Positions 13,176 to 15,242 of a stretch of 15,242 bases of DNA are shown here, one piece after another. Source of the DNA: an uncultured Mediterranea sp. (lineage in GTDB: Bacteria > Bacteroidota > Bacteroidia > Bacteroidales > Bacteroidaceae); assembly GCF_902493215.1 (NCBI RefSeq), contig NZ_CABUOL010000033.1:1-15242 (forward strand), in the 5' to 3' direction. Under the pieces are notes generated by a model. It did no database searches and was not told the origin of the DNA. It saw nothing but the letters and a program-made list of their open reading frames with translations. Position 1 is the first letter of the stretch. Every line of letters begins with the position of its first letter. The position numbers and the translations under genes are program-made.

Positions 13176-14054
13176 ATGATTACAGAAGCGCAAAAACAGA
13201 AGATTATAGCAGCGATAGCCGGCAACCGTGTGAACTATCCCAGTGATGCCAAGCATGCTGCCTCCTTGGGCATCAGTACGTCTGTGTACAGTGCAATCAA
13301 AAACGGACAGACAGACAAAGCCCTGAGCGATGCCAACTGGATAAGCATTGCCCGCAAATTAGGGGTGAACCTCCGTGGTGAAATGGAATGGAAAGCAGCC
13401 AAGACCCCGACATTTGAATATATCACAGCCCAGCTGGAGTTTTCACAGCAGTCCAGCCTGTCGGGTATCTTGTGCGACATGCCCAATATCGGCAAGACTT
13501 TCACGGCACGTTATTATGTGCAGAGCCACAAGAATGCCGTTTATATCGACTGCTCGCAGGTAAAGACCAAATTGAAGCTGGTACGCAAGATTGCTGCAGA
13601 GTTTGGTGTGGACAGTAAGGGAAAGTATTCTGATGTGTATGAAGATCTGGTATATTACCTCCGTTCTATGGAAACCCCGCTTATCATCCTCGATGAAGCA
13701 GGCGACCTGCAGTATGAAGCTTTCCTTGAACTGAAGGCCTTGTGGAATGCCACTGAACGCTGCTGCGCATGGTACATGATGGGGGCAGACGGATTGAAAG
13801 AGAAAATCAACCGCTCCATAGAATGCAAGAAGGTGGGTTATACCGAAATGTTGAGCCGTTATGGTGACCGGTACAGCAAGGTGACTCCGGATGATGGCAA
13901 GGAACGCGAACAGTTCTTGAACAACCAGGCACGTATTGTGGCCAAGGTAAATGCCCCGGCAGGTGCTGATATAGCCCAGATTGTACGGAAGACACGCGGT
14001 GGTTTGAGAAGAGTCTATACTGAGATTGAAAAACTTAAAATGACAGCGGAATAA
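13176..14054 (+). CDS. MuB-like AAA ATPase, transposition target-capture protein
   Basis: The 292-residue protein follows the transposase, as in Mu. The N-terminal 70 residues form a lambda-repressor-like HTH domain (DAKHAASLGISTSVYSAIKNGQ...DANWISIARKLGVNLRGE), which is also the architecture of MuB. The AAA core has a P-loop ending NIGKT (residues 104-108) and Walker B LIILDEAGDL (169-178). The P-loop lacks the usual first Gly: Asp101 stands where GxxxxGKT has Gly. AGADGLKEKINRS-like sensor and TRGGLRRVYTEIEKL segments follow. MuB binds DNA, captures the target and stimulates the transposase, and this protein should do the same. Its stop overlaps the next start (TAATG), so translation is coupled. 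The 38-nt upstream gap has degenerate AACAnnATTA repeats. Confidence 0.87.
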   Translation: MITEAQKQKIIAAIAGNRVNYPSDAKHAASLGISTSVYSAIKNGQTDKALSDANWISIARKLGVNLRGEMEWKAAKTPTFEYITAQLEFSQQSSLSGILCDMPNIGKTFTARYYVQSHKNAVYIDCSQVKTKLKLVRKIAAEFGVDSKGKYSDVYEDLVYYLRSMETPLIILDEAGDLQYEAFLELKALWNATERCCAWYMMGADGLKEKINRSIECKKVGYTEMLSRYGDRYSKVTPDDGKEREQFLNNQARIVAKVNAPAGADIAQIVRKTRGGLRRVYTEIEKLKMTAE

Positions 14055-14680
14055 TGAAGCGTGCGTACAGTCCGAAGGAAATAGCTGCCAAGAAATGGGT
14101 TACTCTGCCGTGGAATGAGAAATGGAGCAAACCTTTCGGGTTTCCGGCAGAGAACGCTTCGTGGTTCATCAGTGGTGCCAGTGCCAGCGGGAAGAGCAGC
14201 TTTGTAATGCAGCTTGGAAAGGAACTGTGTAACTATGGGCCGGTGCTGTACATGAGTTACGAAGAGAAAATCAACCAAAGTTTCCAACGGCGTATGGGTT
14301 ATTTGAAGATGAATGAGGTGCAGGGTAAGTTTCGCGTGGTGACAGAAGGTAGCCTGGAGGAAGTGATTGCCCGACTGAAAAAACCGAAAAGCCCGAAGTT
14401 CATCATCATTGATTCCTTCCAGGTGGCCGGATGGGACTATCCGCAGGCTGTGGAACTGATGGAAACCTTTCCGAAGAAATGTTTCATCTGGATCAGCCAG
14501 GAAAAGAAGAGCCAGCCGATGGGTGGCGGTGCAGTAAGATTGAAATATATCTGTGATATGAAGATTCGGGTGGTCGGTTATAAAGCTTATTGTCAAGGAC
14601 GCGCCATTGGAGACCCGGGAAGCTATTATGTGGTATGGGAAGACGGAATCATTCAAACAAGTAATAATTTACCAAAGTGA
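14054..14680 (+). CDS. RecA/DnaB-like P-loop ATPase of the early operon
   Basis: The 208-residue protein has a complete Walker A, GASASGKS (residues 41-48), and Walker B FIIID (116-120) followed by Ser-Phe-Gln. LYMSYEE near 65-71 resembles the catalytic-Glu strand of the RadA/DnaB/KaiC superfamily. The later ISQEKKSQPMGGGAVRLKYICDMKIRV matches the region where those enzymes sense DNA and nucleotide. It is a single-domain, short member without a zinc finger or primase-binding domain. Its start overlaps the stop of the MuB-like gene. It may help load the replication machinery onto the transposition intermediate or work with the MuB-like protein, but this is inference. It is not a recognisable MuB paralogue. 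Confidence 0.8.
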   Translation: MKRAYSPKEIAAKKWVTLPWNEKWSKPFGFPAENASWFISGASASGKSSFVMQLGKELCNYGPVLYMSYEEKINQSFQRRMGYLKMNEVQGKFRVVTEGSLEEVIARLKKPKSPKFIIIDSFQVAGWDYPQAVELMETFPKKCFIWISQEKKSQPMGGGAVRLKYICDMKIRVVGYKAYCQGRAIGDPGSYYVVWEDGIIQTSNNLPK

Positions 14681-14682
14681 TT

Positions 14683-14925
14683 ATGGATAATAACGAAAAG
14701 GCTTTTGAAAGCTACACCGGAACGGAAGAGTTCCAGATCCTGCTGGACGGAAATTCCAGCCGGGCAGTATTGGATGACTGGCTGGAGCGAAACATTCAAA
14801 GTGACCTGAAAGTGAGAAGAGCGAAAACGCCCGGTCATGTCGTAATAGAAACGGGTGATGTCTTGTTTGCACGTAATGTGCTGATATGGAATCCAAGTTG
14901 TAAAGTCAACATCAAAAAGAAGTGA
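14683..14925 (+). CDS. Small early protein of unknown function (80 residues)
   Basis: The protein (MDNNEKAFESYTGTEEFQILLDGNSSRAVLDDWLERNIQSDLKV...) is acidic at the N-terminus and basic at the C-terminus (KVNIKKK). I chose ATG14683. A GTG at 14677, overlapping the stop of the previous gene, would add two residues and is possible. There is no recognisable domain, signal or membrane segment. It lies 2 nt after the ATPase gene and 1 nt before the next, so it is clearly part of the operon. Confidence 0.65.
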   Translation: MDNNEKAFESYTGTEEFQILLDGNSSRAVLDDWLERNIQSDLKVRRAKTPGHVVIETGDVLFARNVLIWNPSCKVNIKKK

Positions 14926-14926
14926 T

Positions 14927-15223
14927 ATGGAAAAAGACAAAGTTTACATCAGTGGTGCAATAGCCCACTACAATATCGATGAGCGCAAAGGTGCGTTCCT
15001 CGATGCTGAAAACAGATTGCGTGCTATGGGGTTCGTTCCGGTGAATCCATTCAAAAACGGACTGCCGGATGAAGCGCACTGGAGAGAGCACATGCGGGCG
15101 GACATCCGTCTGTTACTGGATTGTAATTTTATCTATATGCTACAAGGATGGGAATTGAGTAAAGGAGCTAAGCTGGAGCTTGATGTGGCCAGTTCGTGTG
15201 GCATTAAAGTATTGTTTGAATAA
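14927..15223 (+). CDS. DUF4406 family protein (deoxyribosyltransferase-like fold)
   Basis: The 98-residue protein has the family pattern. YISGAIAHY (about residues 7-15) is followed by a helix with AENRLRAMGFVPVNPF. WREHMRADIRLLLDCNFIYMLQGWELSKGAKLELDVASSCGIKVLF then covers most of the remainder. These match DUF4406, a group related to nucleoside 2-deoxyribosyltransferases and common in phages. Family knowledge suggests a nucleotide or nucleotide-sugar binding pocket with the conserved Asp in MRADI and Glu in KLELD. The actual reaction is unknown. The gene starts 1 nt after the previous stop and is the last complete gene in the window. The early operon probably continues beyond it. Confidence 0.85.
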   Translation: MEKDKVYISGAIAHYNIDERKGAFLDAENRLRAMGFVPVNPFKNGLPDEAHWREHMRADIRLLLDCNFIYMLQGWELSKGAKLELDVASSCGIKVLFE

Positions 15224-15242
15224 CCTTTTAATAGTGAATATA

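Overview
The window comes from a member of the Bacteroidales, most likely Bacteroides or Phocaeicola. Three things point there. Promoters of the form TTTG-N19-TAnnTTTG precede the genes, with a perfect example in front of tRNA-Phe. Most genes lack a classical Shine-Dalgarno sequence. The malate dehydrogenase, the S1/winged-helix protein and the MacAB-TolC-like operon all look Bacteroides-like.

The left part (1-8981) is ordinary chromosome. It holds tRNA-Phe(GAA) and malate dehydrogenase on the minus strand, then a CvfB-like S1 RNA-binding protein on the plus strand. A five-gene tripartite efflux operon follows on the minus strand. In transcription order it runs: ABC ATPase (8290), FtsX/MacB-type permease 1, permease 2, membrane fusion protein, TolC-type outer-membrane factor (ending at 2406). 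Its closing hairpin is at 2333-2355. The gaps hold a large imperfect inverted repeat built from a 22-bp-period motif (2267-2329) and heptad A/T-rich repeats that can fold within the operon (7481-7563). A 448-bp gap without a convincing gene separates the operon from a small conserved-looking 80-residue protein (8739-8981) and its strong terminator (9029-9056).

The right part, from roughly 9057 to the end, is the left end and early region of a Mu-like transposable prophage or element. It opens with four copies of TGGACATTCA (candidate transposase-binding sites), a C8 tract and a strong G-quadruplex motif. Next come a leftward HTH repressor and a control region with two face-to-face promoters flanking an 18-bp palindrome, a likely operator. 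The rightward early operon then encodes two small unknown proteins, a tRNA-like RNA element, a small HTH protein, a 679-residue Mu-type transposase, a MuB-like AAA ATPase, a RecA/DnaB-like ATPase, an 80-residue unknown and a DUF4406 protein. Genes are tightly spaced and one pair overlaps (TAATG). Structural phage genes and the right end lie outside the window, so phage versus plain transposon cannot be settled here.

The most unusual item is the element at 10592-10687, in the gap between two early genes. It has a perfect T-arm, an acceptor helix and an encoded CCA, but the D and anticodon arms are replaced by about 14 nt. Two hairpins sit directly upstream of it.
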